DNA of 64,000 nucleotides from Gracilaria gracilis (GCA_030374805.1 JARGSG010000017.1:905563-969562); one strand, 5' to 3'. Positions 9,742 to 20,230 are shown, numbered from the stretch's first letter. Notes: generated by a model not told the origin, from the sequence alone. Program-made: numbers and translations.

Positions 9742-12700
9742 TCACTTCCAAGTATTGCTCTCTAGCTCAAAGCTCCTGTGACACGGCAGGTGTAGCATTC
9801 CAGAGACAGCAATCTGATTCAGTAAACGGTGCGAGTTTGGGTTTCGTTTCGTCAATGCATCTGCTATATTTGCCTTCCCTTGTATCCATCTCAAGACGTC
9901 AATATCATTTGATTCAAACGAATCACGAATGCGCTGCACGGTCTGCCGTAATCTGTACTCTCGTCCTTCATGGAGAGTAGTAATTGTATCGAATAAACCT
10001 TTCGAATCCACCATAAGTATGTGCATGAACTCATCATTTGGAGCGACTGATTTCAGCGCCGACTTGATAAAGAACCCACGATCATCTGCCTCTGTACAGG
10101 CAAGGATCTCAGCTCCATAAGATGAATGACTTACTCTGCGCTGTTTGCTACTATTCCAATCAATCAGGTGGTATGTACTCGCGTCATTCTCCTTCGTTCT
10201 ATATCGTATTCCTGTGATCAACCCAGTCTGACCGTAGTGCTGTGAGGACGTTACATTGAAAGCTGCATCTGAAAACGTAACTACTTCTGCTCTCTCCACA
10301 GACCCTGGGGGCTTCTTAAATCTGATCATCGGCCTAAGGCTCCTAAGCTCCATTAACGCTTTGTTGGCCTCCAACAAATCAGAAATCTTAAGATTCGCAA
10401 GTCTCTGCTGCATAAGAGATCCCAAAAGAGATGCTTGTGGCAGGGCTCCCATCCCAAGCCATATCAGCTCACCTGCCAATCGCCTGTACATTGCCACTTC
10501 ATACTTGTCAGCCATCATCTGCGGTGCTGCTCTGCGTGTTTTACTGATTCTTATTCTGTTCACACCGGACATGTACTCCTGCATGCAGAGTGTCACATCT
10601 CCCTCGACTGTACGTCGTATCGTGCATCCATTAAACTTAATTTCTTCATCAATAACTACTTTGCGCACTGCAAATCGTTCTGTGACCTCCGTAGAGAATT
10701 CATTCATGGCTTCTGTCGTCCCACACAGAAGCAAATCCTCTGTGAGCTTAGCAAGAAATAACTTGACGCGTCCATCCTTATGATTCCTCCTGTAGAGCTG
10801 GCTCACTCCGAATACTCGCTCAAAACCTGCCTTGTCTAGTAGCCATTCTTCAAATGTCTTTGCCCATTGTCTACCGGCTTCGCTGATACCGTAGGGGAGC
10901 TTCACAAGCTTCCAAACATTGGATCGATCTCCAGTCCATTCTGGCGGTGGTCGAACAAATAGGTCTCTTGTGATCGGTCCGCTCTGAAGGTAAGCGCCTT
11001 TTATATCGATGCATCCAATCTTGAAGGATAGAACTGTAGAAAGAGAGAGCATCAGCCGTATGATGTCAAATTGCGCATTAGCAGAGTCGTTTCTGATATT
11101 GCCCTTCTCGCGATCGCGGTTCCCATGTGGGCATAGCCGAGCTTTCAGTCGCTTCTGATCCTTCTCTTCTGTCTTCACTTTGTATACCACGTGTGAACCG
11201 ATCACGTTAGCGTCAATGGGTACCTCGGCCTCAGGTACCTCAATATATGCGTCTTTCCATGCATTGTCAATTTCGTCCTTCAGCGCCTTATCTATTATCC
11301 ACTGCGGCGCACAGTCCATACGTCTTCGAGTCACTTGTCCATTGCCTATGACGTTTTGGATGTCACCCAGTACTCTTTGCTCGTCTGATTGTAGGTCAAA
11401 TACAGCTTCGACAGTATTGTTATTCCCATTCTCATCTCCTATGTCCAATGTAGGATTTCCACAAACTCTCTTAGAAAAAAACGACCTTCTTGAGTCAGGG
11501 GTACTGTGTTTGGGTACGATTTCATCGTCACTCTCTGGTCCAAACACCTCCAGCACTACCTGATCTAACCGGTTATTCGCCTTATCAGAAGCATCCTGGG
11601 GCTCCTCATTTATGCATGGTTCATTTTCGGGCTCATCTGTTTCACTGTTGCTGACAGAGTCCGCGTGTGGCGAGGCCTCTGCAATCATATCCTCAAGGAC
11701 GCCTGTCTGTAGCTCTCTGGCCAGGACACCTTCTGGTGCCAGCCTTACGTGTTCTCGGGCAACTGTCATTGGAGGGCCTCTGTTCGATCTCCTGCACTTA
11801 ACGAAGAATGGTGCAGATTCTAGGACGGTAGCTTGGATCCATCGAACAGGATCATTCTGCTTAGAGGTATTATAGTACACCCATATCCGTGCGCCTGGCT
11901 TAATTATGTCATGGGGCACAAGGTGACTAGATCTCGACCTCATAAGCTTCTGTAGAGCTCTAGTAGCAGACATCTCTTTCTGTGCTTCCAGCAAGTCTGG
12001 AGGGACTCGATTCGTCGGTATGCCGAGGAGGGAAGGGCTATAGCCTCTAGCCAGCTGAAAAGCGCTCATTAAAGAGTTTCCATGAAACATGTTTGTCAAA
12101 AATGAGGCTCTGGCGACTAAAGTATGTGGGGATGCATTCGTGGTCTCCCGGGATATTCGATCCAGAACAATCTTGAATAAGCCATTGTTGCGCTCCACCT
12201 TTCCGTTCTTTGAAGATGAGCGCGAAGGTTTCACCTGCACGTTGATATTGTGCGCTGACAAAAACTTTGTCAATACAGGTCGGGTGAACTCGGGGTCAGC
12301 GCTAAAGAACTCCGGGGCACCATGATGGTAGAGCCATTCTGATTCGAGCTTATTGGTCATCTCTTCAGCGTCCCTCTTCGACACGATGCATCTTTCACCA
12401 TAGTTAGTACCAAGGTCAACTATGTTCAACACCTCAAACTTTTCGCCTCTAATGTAGACGGTCACAAAGTCCGCTTGTAGCGAGCTGTTGAAAGCTTCAT
12501 TCACATGACTCAGCGAGACTTTCTTCTTCGTAGCAGGGCGTCCCGAAGCGGCGCAAATGTCACAAGACCTGAACACCTTGTCACACGATTCAGCAATAGC
12601 TCCAGTCAAATTATTGCTGTCAGCGAATAAGCGCTTCATCTCGTCAGCAGTCGCGTGTGTGAATCGGTGGATCTTCTTCACTGCATTCAGTCCCATTCGT

Positions 12701-13190
12701 TTGCCTCTGTTCCCCATGAGGCTGCGATTGGTGGAAGCGCTGTGTGGTAAGATGTCGAGACGTAGTCTGTCGTCTCCAGATCCGTCTTTCTCTATGTACG
12801 TGAAGAACACGCGTTCTTGTACATCCATCGGGCGCTTAAATCTTAGCATGGTTGGTTTGCTTAGGTTCAGAGTATTTGCATGCCTCTTCAGCTCGAGGCC
12901 CAAAATCAAAGGTGAGCTTCCCTCTACCAAGTCAAACGGTAGGACAGTTGGCATTCCATTGATATCGTTGATCGTGAGGTACCACGAACATACTACTATC
13001 TTGGGATTGGCAGCCGCCGTACCCCAGCTGTGGTAATAAACATCGCGAGGGGGTTCTAATTGCAATTCAATACCAAGAGCGTCGCAAACGCGCGCAGCCT
13101 CTAGTATCCCTCCAGTGGAGGTTGGAGCTCCTTCATCGAGCACGGGGTTAATATCAGGGTGGAGCTTTACTGATCCCCTTGCCGAAAAAG
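9742..13190 (-). CDS. pol: Pol polyprotein of copia element 1 (protease-integrase-RT-RNase H), -1 frame to gag
   Basis: The open frame begins inside the 3' end of gag and has no ATG of its own there, so -1 frameshifting from gag is the likely route. The protease region has LDEGAPTSTGG, where D-E-G replaces the usual D-S/T-G. The integrase has an HHCC finger (HRFTH...CDIC) and a DDE triad: Asp in QADFVTV, Asp in SADPEF, Glu in KVERNN. The RT has RLCPHGNRDRE and IDIKGAYLQSG with the first catalytic Asp. The YxDD box, however, reads LTEDLLLC, i.e. Glu at the first Asp position (codon 10738-10740). The RNase H has FSDAAF, GAEILA, VDSKG and ADALTK. The ORF is intact over more than 1,130 codons. 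Confidence 0.93.
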
Positions 13191-13191
13191 C
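13144..13191 (-). promoter_or_regulatory. Candidate -1 frameshift site and hairpin, copia element 1
   Basis: On the minus strand, in-frame codons CTT TTT (13190-13185) lie within the short gag/pol overlap. After six nucleotides a hairpin can form: GGGG and ATCAG pair with CTGAT and CCCC (13144-13178). Loop bases AGCTCC (13161-13166) can also pair with GGAGCT at 13126-13131, giving a possible pseudoknot. The heptamer G-CTT-TTT is not canonical, so this is weaker than the site in element 2. Confidence 0.4.
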
Positions 13192-14261
13192 GAGGTCTGT
13201 GCGCGTGTGTCTCTGTCAGATTTGTTCTTTGTCTCCTCCTTCCCGGACCCAATCAGATTGGATTTGGATCTGGCTCTCATTTCCTCCTTGCATTTCTCAC
13301 GATCCCGCCACCAATGCCCGAGCTCACCGCACACACTACACGGATTTTCTTGTTTCATCTTCTTGAAATAGGCCTCGCGATCGCCCCTATTGTGTTCCTT
13401 ACGTTTTCCAAGCATCGTCGCTCGGATTCTCTCTGTGCCATCCACCACTTGAGAGAGCGATTGTGACGCTTCTTCAAGCGTAAACATCGGAACTTCATCG
13501 AAGCTTCCTTTTGAAATCTTCTGCTTGATGACGGATATCTTCTCACAAACTTTCTGTCTCAGTACTGAGTCTAGATTTTCCGTCTTATCCAAAGCCGTTT
13601 CCACTATGCTAACTTCATCATCGTTTAGCATCAATTGAAAATTCAACTTGTTAACGCGCACAATCTGCCTCGATGTCAACTGGAAAATCAGAGAGTTCAT
13701 AGTGTCCGCTGTGAGTTGCGCATTCTGTATCAACAGTATCGCGAACTGTCGACTAGTCATGACATTCAGTTGAAAAGTCTGGTTGGCGTAGCTAGCAACT
13801 CGTCCATTAAAACGGCTGACGAATGCCGACACGGCCTCATTTGGCTGTCTTTGGCAGTTATGAATCTTGCTGAGTAAGTCCACTTCGCGTCGTACACTTT
13901 CCGTAGGGCTATCCTTTGCAATAGTGTCTATAACATCTTCAATGAGCTTCATCCTGGTAGGATCATCTGGTGTATAACGCATAGACAGCTTTCCGGCTTG
14001 CTCTGCGTTATCCAACATTTCCTGAGCAGTATCATCACAGGCAAGGTAGATCAAGTGTCCCGCACCTTTGCAAAGCGCTCCGGCCTTTTTGTCTACCTCT
14101 GCGAATTCGTTCATCATTTCCATCCATCTTCGAAGCGAGTTGCGATACTTCACTTTCGAGGTTTTGTTCGTTTCAAACTTGGGGGCACTGTGAATGCCAC
14201 CATTAGACTCTGACACAGTAGGACCCCCTGGGCCCATAACTGTAAAGCCATCGTCAGTCAT
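13167..14261 (-). CDS. gag: Gag of copia element 1
   Basis: The product has 364 residues. The start ATG at 14261 lies inside the 5' LTR, 21 nt from its inner end, and translation then runs through the primer-binding site, encoding V-M-G-P-G. The central part is a UBN2-like capsid region. A zinc knuckle follows, with CSVCGELGHWW and a downstream Cys; the last spacing is seven residues instead of the canonical four. The C-terminus is basic and charged. Gag ends with TAA at 13167-13169 while the pol frame is already open. Confidence 0.88.
   Translation of the reverse strand: MTDDGFTVMGPGGPTVSESNGGIHSAPKFETNKTSKVKYRNSLRRWMEMMNEFAEVDKKAGALCKGAGHLIYLACDDTAQEMLDNAEQAGKLSMRYTPDDPTRMKLIEDVIDTIAKDSPTESVRREVDLLSKIHNCQRQPNEAVSAFVSRFNGRVASYANQTFQLNVMTSRQFAILLIQNAQLTADTMNSLIFQLTSRQIVRVNKLNFQLMLNDDEVSIVETALDKTENLDSVLRQKVCEKISVIKQKISKGSFDEVPMFTLEEASQSLSQVVDGTERIRATMLGKRKEHNRGDREAYFKKMKQENPCSVCGELGHWWRDREKCKEEMRARSKSNLIGSGKEETKNKSDRDTRAQTSLFRQGDQ
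14228..14240 (-). other. Primer-binding site, half-tRNA(iMet) type
   Basis: The plus strand reads CTGGGCCCATAAC directly against the 5' LTR. This equals the anticodon-stem-loop 5' half of eukaryotic initiator tRNA-Met, cut in the anticodon loop, as known for Drosophila copia and yeast Ty5. The minus-strand RNA is therefore complementary to that half-tRNA rather than to a tRNA 3' end. Confidence 0.85.
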
Positions 14262-14529
14262 GATGTCAATACGTCTTTCGTGGGGCTACGGTGTCAGGGT
14301 GAATACGGATCAAGGGTAGTCAGTCAGCAACAAACGCTGGGCTCTTCTCTCGCTGGCCTCTTGCTCTCTCTCTCTTTACTGCGTCGCCTCTTCTCCTGTT
14401 CGTCTTATCTAATGCCTTGGCTAAGTTCTGTGCGCAATCAAAGGTTGTCCTCGTATCGGCTTCCAAACGGTCGCTGACAGAGCTGTCGGATTCGGTTCAA
14501 TTTAATTCGAAGTCTTCTGACTTCTCACA
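14241..14529 (-). repeat. 5' LTR of copia element 1
   Basis: 289 bp, identical on reading to 9420-9708. It contains the gag start codon near its inner end. ACAGT follows at 14530-14534 as target-site duplication. Confidence 0.97.
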
Positions 14530-14689
14530 ACAGTACAGTATAACAACATTATTCCCAGCGTGTGCCAGCGTCAGCTAATTCTTCGCCTTCTTTGCGGTCT
14601 ATGCGCCCCTCACCTCCCCTGTTGAACAAGATAACAATCACAGCTCGACATACCTCCGTAACTTACATTTACACAACCGCATTTTCTTG

Positions 14690-14700
14690 TACCAACGGTA
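14690..14700. promoter_or_regulatory. TACCAACGGTA motif
   Basis: Exact copy, about 350 bp upstream of the ATG at 15047. Confidence 0.5.
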
Positions 14701-14955
14701 CTGTTAGTGTTAACAGTAAAACCTTACCGAAACCACCCTCCAAACTTCAAGTCCAAACTGTCGCCAATCTTCCGTCGAGCATATGATACTGCAGCACAGC
14801 CACCAGCTACACGTGCAGCACAGCCACACGTTCACACATCCATACACTTTAATCTCCTCCTCGTCCGCGACATCCACTCCCCATCGCCTCGGTTTCCCCC
14901 CGCCCCGCACCCGTCCCGTCCCCTTCACACCCCAAGTCTCCGGCTTTACACTATC

Positions 14956-14989
14956 TACCTTCGGTGAAGCTACCTTCGGTACCTTCGTA
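14956..14989. promoter_or_regulatory. Three clustered TACCTTCG-type motifs
   Basis: TACCTTCGGT at 14956, TACCTTCGGTA at 14971 and TACCTTCGTA at 14980, the last two overlapping. They lie 58-91 nt before an ATG, a plausible core-promoter distance. Confidence 0.5.
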
Positions 14990-15046
14990 CGTCGCCAACC
15001 TTATCTTCGTCACCGCGTCTGCAACGCTGTCACTCCCCCCACAGCC

Positions 15047-15271
15047 ATGAGCCACGTCTTCCCCCCGCTCCCGCTCAAGGTGGTGCAGCCCGCCGACTTC
15101 ATCCTCGTCGGCGCCGCCGGCGCAATTCTCGTCGGCGTCGGCCTGCTGCAGAAGAGTCTCGGCGACGTCGCGCGCGAGGAAAGCATGTTGCCACCTGCCG
15201 CGGGCGCAAAGGCCAGGCGCGAGAGCCAGAGGAGCAAGAGGTTTCTCAAACGGAACAAGCCCAACAAGTGA
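15047..15271 (+). CDS. Small single-pass membrane protein, unknown function
   Basis: The product has 74 residues from ATG 15047 (MSHVFPPLPLK). One hydrophobic helix spans about residues 18-38 (DFILVGAAGAILVGVGLL), followed by a polar linker and a very basic C-terminus (RRESQRSKRFLKRNKPNK). A longer open frame upstream has no support, since it would translate the C/T-rich leader and motif cluster. The shape suits a small organelle or ER subunit, but I do not recognise the family. Its promoter-like upstream motifs and leader style support it being real. Confidence 0.6.
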   Translation: MSHVFPPLPLKVVQPADFILVGAAGAILVGVGLLQKSLGDVAREESMLPPAAGAKARRESQRSKRFLKRNKPNK

Positions 15272-17544
15272 CCTTCGTTTATAGTAAACCGCCCCGTCAA
15301 AGCCGTTCGCAATTTGTGTGTTTCTCGCGCTCGCGCTGCAGTGCGTACGATGCGCGAGTCAGGCTGCCCATGCCAGAACGAGCTCCAGTCGTACGTACAT
15401 CACAGTTGGAACATGGTTTAATCTCGAGCTTATTAACTGTTTAGGGGCCCTATTGAATCTATTGAATCTGCCCACTTCCTGTTCATGTGTTGCAGCCCAA
15501 TCCACACATTCGTTTTGTTTATTGTTCTGTTTCACAAAAGAAACGTACATGCTCCTTTCCTCAATGCATAGCCTGTTCCTTCCTGACGCCCTTCAATATC
15601 ACTCAACCATTTGCAATCATGCCCCTAAACCAAAGGCTGAAACACCGAATTCAACCAACAACCACTGTGCTGGTGAACGCCCTCTGTCTTGAACGATTTA
15701 CATCCGTATCTAATACTTTATTACAAATAACTTCGATATATGGAGTAGAATTTGTGCAGTGAGCTTCCCGCCATGAGGCGATCATCGCACCACCCATCCA
15801 GATACACTTGCATCCAGCCATGATCATCATCATCATCATGCACCACTCTTAGCCTTGAGATGAGTGCCCTTATCGGTAATTCACTCCGTTTCTGACGTTA
15901 AGATGATCGTCACGATGATGGCTACGTGGAGATAATTAGCAAGCGATTGGGGTGCCATTACGGAAATCCGTTGGCTCCCCAATTAGTTTTATCTACGGAA
16001 GGATCTTCCACAGAAAGAAATTGTGAGAACGAAAACGTGAGGCCTTCGTAATACCGATAGAGTTCTGTTACTTTGGGAAACAAAACAGTCATATCGAAGG
16101 AGCTTGTACATGCTGTAGGAGGCTGTAGAAGTGGTACCAACGGTACAAGGTTAAGGAGGTTAACGCTCTTCTGTTGAAAAGTACAATTCTACACGGTAAC
16201 CCTTACCTTCGTAGATACGTCTCAAACAAACTTGGTTTGAAAGATAAGTCATACCTGAACACTGAATGTAGCTCTAGTGAGTTACATCAAACCTGGATAC
16301 GGTTACTTAAGCTCTGAAGTAACCGTCCAAAGTCAAAGGCACAAGCTTGTTGCACACTGAGGTAGAACAGGATTTGTACCGATTGTACCGCATTCTCTTA
16401 TCGACAGAATATCGACATCCTTCCCAATACCACGGTGTTCCACTCCTCTCTCTCAACTCCAATCCTAAACGTAGATAAAAATGAATCACAATAAAAAGCC
16501 ATCAGACTCAATATCGCATTGCAAGCAATGAAAGAAACAGCTCTGCCACATTCGAATGAGTTGCACAAACTAAGAAAACCAGTTGTACGCAACGATTCTG
16601 ACAGAGACGGAGAAAGCTCCCCGAGAACTGTTCATGGTTGAAAAGAAATGCCCACCAGCAAAACAGCGAATACGACTTCCGGGCCGCTGTTTATGGGGCG
16701 AAAGTCTTTGCAAACGTCGATGTTACGACTATCCATCTATTTGTCCAATGCTGTTGGAAAAGATTGTGAACCGTGTATGAAAACAATACTGCGGATTGCT
16801 TCAACAGAACACCAAACATGTATTTATCATCTCACAAGCAATGTTCCTTCGACTAATTTCGTAGATAGCAATGCTCAACTTTTGTGACTCTTTGTGAGCT
16901 CCATTTTCATACGAACCAAGTTCAATACGACCGCTATTCACAACATGAGATGCTTTTCTAATCGCGTACTCACCGCAAAAGCGTTCATTGGCCGTTAGGA
17001 ATACAAATGTGTCATTCGCGGACGCCCGTCGGCAAATGTGTTGCAGATGTTTTGTTCTACGAAGGTAGTACGTTGTGGCGCAACAGCGAACTGAGCTTCT
17101 GTCATCATGACATGATGTACGTCATTCGATCGCATCCCTCTCAGGGAGAGCGGAAAACGCTGACGAAGATATTGAGGCCATAGTAACCTTGCCCTGTACT
17201 GTATGTAATATACCTTCGTAACATACCTTGGCAGACTGCGAGCAATACCCAGCCGTGTTGGTCTTCAGAACACAGTACTGGCCGCACTCTCCTTCTTTTT
17301 TGCTACAGCGGATTGCAAGCTTGCGCTGCAATATTTGTTCCAACATATTGCCACGCACCCCTGCCGCAATGGTTCACAAGTGATGAAGAGAAAAAACGGT
17401 CCGTTAAACCTTCATCGTTGGAATAGTCGAAATCTACACATCCCCCTTCATCACGCTGTTATTCATTGCGTCCGTCACAAGACATCCAGATCACCATGTA
17501 CTCTGCCGAGGAGTATGGTGAGTGTTCGGCGTGTTAGTCTACCA
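15272..17544. other. Intergenic, no gene recognised
   Basis: About 2.3 kb with only short, unrecognised ORFs. It holds a TACCAACGGTA motif at 16135 and TACCTTCGTA-type motifs at 16204, 17058 and 17211. Since such motifs elsewhere lie near gene starts, an unrecognised transcript is possible. Confidence 0.4.
16135..16145. promoter_or_regulatory. TACCAACGGTA motif
   Basis: Exact copy in an otherwise gene-free stretch. Confidence 0.45.
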
Positions 17545-18753
17545 CTATAATGGGTTGTCACATCTTGTAGCGGACAGGGGTGGAAGTTGTAGAGTTTCTC
17601 CGCTTTCGAACGTGAGCAAGCCGCCACTGGTAAGCTGCTGGGCGGTTTTGACGGGTACGCCATCCATCAGCTGAGCTCTTTGAAACAAGAGATTTTGTCT
17701 TGACTCGGGCGCTCTAACGACCACTACGACCTCGCGCCCATCTCCTTCCTTCATTGCCAGCTCAACCAAAGCAGGATGCGCTCTGTTTTGCCACCGTGCT
17801 CCAAACGATTCCAACATCTCCATGGAGAGGGTGGTCATTTTATACGGACCTGCAGATATGCATATTCCATTATGTCTTCCGATAGCTGCACACCCTTGCG
17901 TGGCGCGTTGAACGGCAACGTGAACAGTTTTCCTCTTGTTGTTGCGCAGAACTGCGAATTGCACTCGTGTCCCGAACGAGTCGATCACGGCAGCCTGCAA
18001 CGGGGCCCGCAATCCTTGCCAACTTACAGAGCCTTGGTGCACTGCCTGTGTACCAATTTCCAAAACAACATCCCCTTTTCTCAACTCATGCATGTCTCGT
18101 TCGACAGTAACCTTTCGTGAAGCGTCGGGCCAAGAGTCAGCACGCAGTGCTGGAACGTATCCCAAATGCAATTGTGGGCGACATTGCTGCAGAAGACGAA
18201 CAAAGCAAGAGGGAACAACATGTACTATGTTTTTTCGTGACTGCGCCAGCACTCCAACAAGCTCGTTTTGTGCCGTAACGACAGGTGAACCAGACCAGCC
18301 TGGAAATACGGGACACGACGCAGAAAAAACGAAGACGGGGAGTCTGGATGCGTAGTACACCATGACAACACTTTGAACACCAAGAAACTTCAACTGCAAG
18401 CGGTGCAGCGCTGGAGACAGAGCGTAGCAAACGCTTCTTTTTCGTGGGGAAGCAAAAGAAACTGAAAAGAAGTCAAGGAGGGGTCTGTCCAGTTCGATAA
18501 GAGCAAGATCTGCATCTTCAGATTTGTGGGTCACTTGAGCGTTTGCACTAGCAATACGCAACTGCTTTTGGTGATGAGGGGGAATAGAGTGCAAGGATGC
18601 AACAGCCCTCCTCGGCGAAAGAAGAAATACGTTGGCTCTGTTCGTCGGACTGGTGAGAAGCGGAAAAGTTGGTGGTGGCCGATTTTCGAATGCACACGTC
18701 AGCAAAGGAGCAAAGCATGTCCCCCACACGCATTTGACCTGTGTTGGGTACAT
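17545..18753 (-). CDS. HtrA/DEG-like serine protease homologue with PDZ domain, catalytic His apparently lost
   Basis: 402 residues from ATG 18753; the frame stays open about 90 nt upstream without an ATG, so an upstream exon is possible. The chymotrypsin-like fold is indicated by WGTCF...LLTCAF, an Asp-containing strand DADLALIEL (about residue 80) and the nucleophile segment GWSGSPVV (Ser near residue 152), where HtrA has GNSGGP. A PDZ-like domain follows (about 205-290; RKGDVVLEIG, VQFAVLRNN). At the position of the catalytic His (TNAH in HtrA) the sequence is TCAF. The C-terminal 110 residues may form a second degenerate PDZ. The family performs quality-control proteolysis in organelles or peroxisomes; without His this one is likely a pseudoprotease. 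Confidence 0.65.
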   Translation of the reverse strand: MYPTQVKCVWGTCFAPLLTCAFENRPPPTFPLLTSPTNRANVFLLSPRRAVASLHSIPPHHQKQLRIASANAQVTHKSEDADLALIELDRPLLDFFSVSFASPRKRSVCYALSPALHRLQLKFLGVQSVVMVYYASRLPVFVFSASCPVFPGWSGSPVVTAQNELVGVLAQSRKNIVHVVPSCFVRLLQQCRPQLHLGYVPALRADSWPDASRKVTVERDMHELRKGDVVLEIGTQAVHQGSVSWQGLRAPLQAAVIDSFGTRVQFAVLRNNKRKTVHVAVQRATQGCAAIGRHNGICISAGPYKMTTLSMEMLESFGARWQNRAHPALVELAMKEGDGREVVVVVRAPESRQNLLFQRAQLMDGVPVKTAQQLTSGGLLTFESGETLQLPPLSATRCDNPL

Positions 18754-19306
18754 GCAGCCGAATGTGACAACAGGAGCAGGAGTAGCAAAAAGCCGAAACT
18801 CGTCCAGAAAGCCGGTGTGGGAGCTCTTTCGGTCGTATGTTAGAGGTCCTACGTTCCTTGATGATAGCGATTAGATACGTGCTCCCACTGCGTGTGCCCA
18901 TTCCCATCTGTGCCGAACTTCGCAAGTGCGCTCAAGATTTGCTCGGTACAGTACCAATTCACAGCAATGGCGCTACGCGCGTGACAAATCTCCCGCGAAT
19001 GATGGCCGTAGATAGGCGTTCACGCGATCATTCACGCTTGTTTAGACCGCGCCTTAATCGCGAATACGTAGCGTGACGTATTTGTCACGACCCTCAACTG
19101 TTGCGAACTTGTGCTACATACTTCACCACAGCGTTCTTCTTGGAGCTTCCACCGAAAGGCGGATACCTGACCTAACCTTTTGGTAGCTCTGCTGACGCTG
19201 GTCGCCTGAGAAAAGCGGCTATCCCGCAGAACAGCTTTGAGCCACAATCTTTTCCCCACATTGTGTTCGTTCGCTGCCACCAACACTTCGGTTTCATGTC
19301 TCAAAA
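18754..19306. promoter_or_regulatory. Divergent promoter region
   Basis: It lies between the 5' ends of the HtrA-like gene (-) and the DnaJC28-like gene (+). No gene is recognised in it. An extra 5' exon for either neighbour could lie here. Confidence 0.45.
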
Positions 19307-20230
19307 ATGTCCTCCCTTCGTCCAACACTGGCTCGACGAGTAGCTCCTTCGTTGCAAACGCTCTCCATGCGTTCGTTTACAGAGCGAGCCGCAGGACCAG
19401 GCGGTAAGTACCAAACTAGCTGACTTCATGTGTCAGTCAAGTACTGACACGCATCTGCTTCTGTCAATAGGGCTGTTTCGAAGCAGAACAGCGGTAGTAA
19501 ACCCGTCGAAGCAACAGGCAAATGCGTCGCGAAAGCGTCTCCGCCGCGCCCGAACTGCCCTCGACGACATGAGACTCCCGCCAGAATTGCAGACGAACAA
19601 GAGAAGCATGAGAACCAGTTCGAATCCGACGAGGACATTCGAGACTTTGTGGAAGCAAGAATACAGGAGTCGATGCGCACCGGCCAGTTCGACAATCTCA
19701 AGAACAAAGGTAGACCGCTTCCACACCAACCATCCAGTACTCACGAGTATGCCATGAGAATAATGCGCGATAATGGATTACGTCCCCACTGGTTGCAACT
19801 CATGCATGATATCGACAGTGAAAAGAGGCAGCTTAGAAACACTCTTGCCCACGCTTGGCATACGCACATGCCCCATGCACCGCATCGCTGGGCTCTTGCC
19901 GTGAGAAGCATGGAGCTACGCATCGAGTCCTTGAACAAACGTGTGGACACGTTCAACCTCATTCGGCCGATGTCAGTCTCGCACTTATTCAGGCTTCGTC
20001 TGAGGATAAAGGAAGAGATTGAGCGAGCTATGAAAAGCAAGCCATTGGGTCAAACTGAAGAATGCCTATTGCCAGAGCAAATACGAGACAAAGAGAAAAA
20101 GTCCGCCGACGAAATCGAACCGCGTCATTCCTGGCAATTGTTTGCACGTTTTGTGAGAGCAACCGAGATACGAGAATACGAGCGTCCAACATGGGGCAGA
20201 AGAAAGTGTGATGACAAAGATGGTGAATGA
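19307..20230 (+). CDS. DnaJ homologue subfamily C member 28-type conserved domain (DUF1992) protein
   Basis: The certain part begins near 19610: VEARIQESMRTGQFDNLKNKGRPL, split by a spacer from EYAMRIMRDNGLRPHWLQL, is the DUF1992/DnaJ_C28 signature. The C-terminal half is helical and charged. No J domain is present, as in many members. The 5' end is uncertain. The ATG at 19307 opens an Arg/Ser-rich stretch (MSSLRPTLARRVAPSL) that looks like an organelle targeting peptide, and an intron must follow because stops intervene. The good donor GTAAGT at 19404 does not restore frame with the acceptor at 19470; the weak donor at 19408 (63-nt intron) does. Human DNAJC28 binds the COG complex; a function here is not established. 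Confidence 0.75.

Larger units (their letters stand above)
9420..14529 (-). mobile_element. Ty1/copia LTR retrotransposon, element 1
   Basis: The complete element is 5,110 bp. It has two LTRs of 289 bp, identical as far as I can read, with TG...CA ends, and a 5-bp target duplication ACAGT at 9415-9419 and 14530-14534. Internal order on the minus strand is PBS, gag, then pol as protease, integrase, reverse transcriptase and RNase H; integrase before RT defines the copia superfamily. Identical LTRs indicate a recent insertion. Both ORFs are open, yet the RT active site is altered (see pol entry), so autonomous activity is doubtful. Confidence 0.97.
14530..15046. promoter_or_regulatory. Upstream region of the small membrane protein gene
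   Basis: No gene. A TACCAACGGTA motif lies at 14690 and a cluster of TACCTTCG-type motifs at 14956-14989. It then becomes C/T-rich up to the ATG (CACTCCCCCCACAGCC), like other leaders here. Confidence 0.5.
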
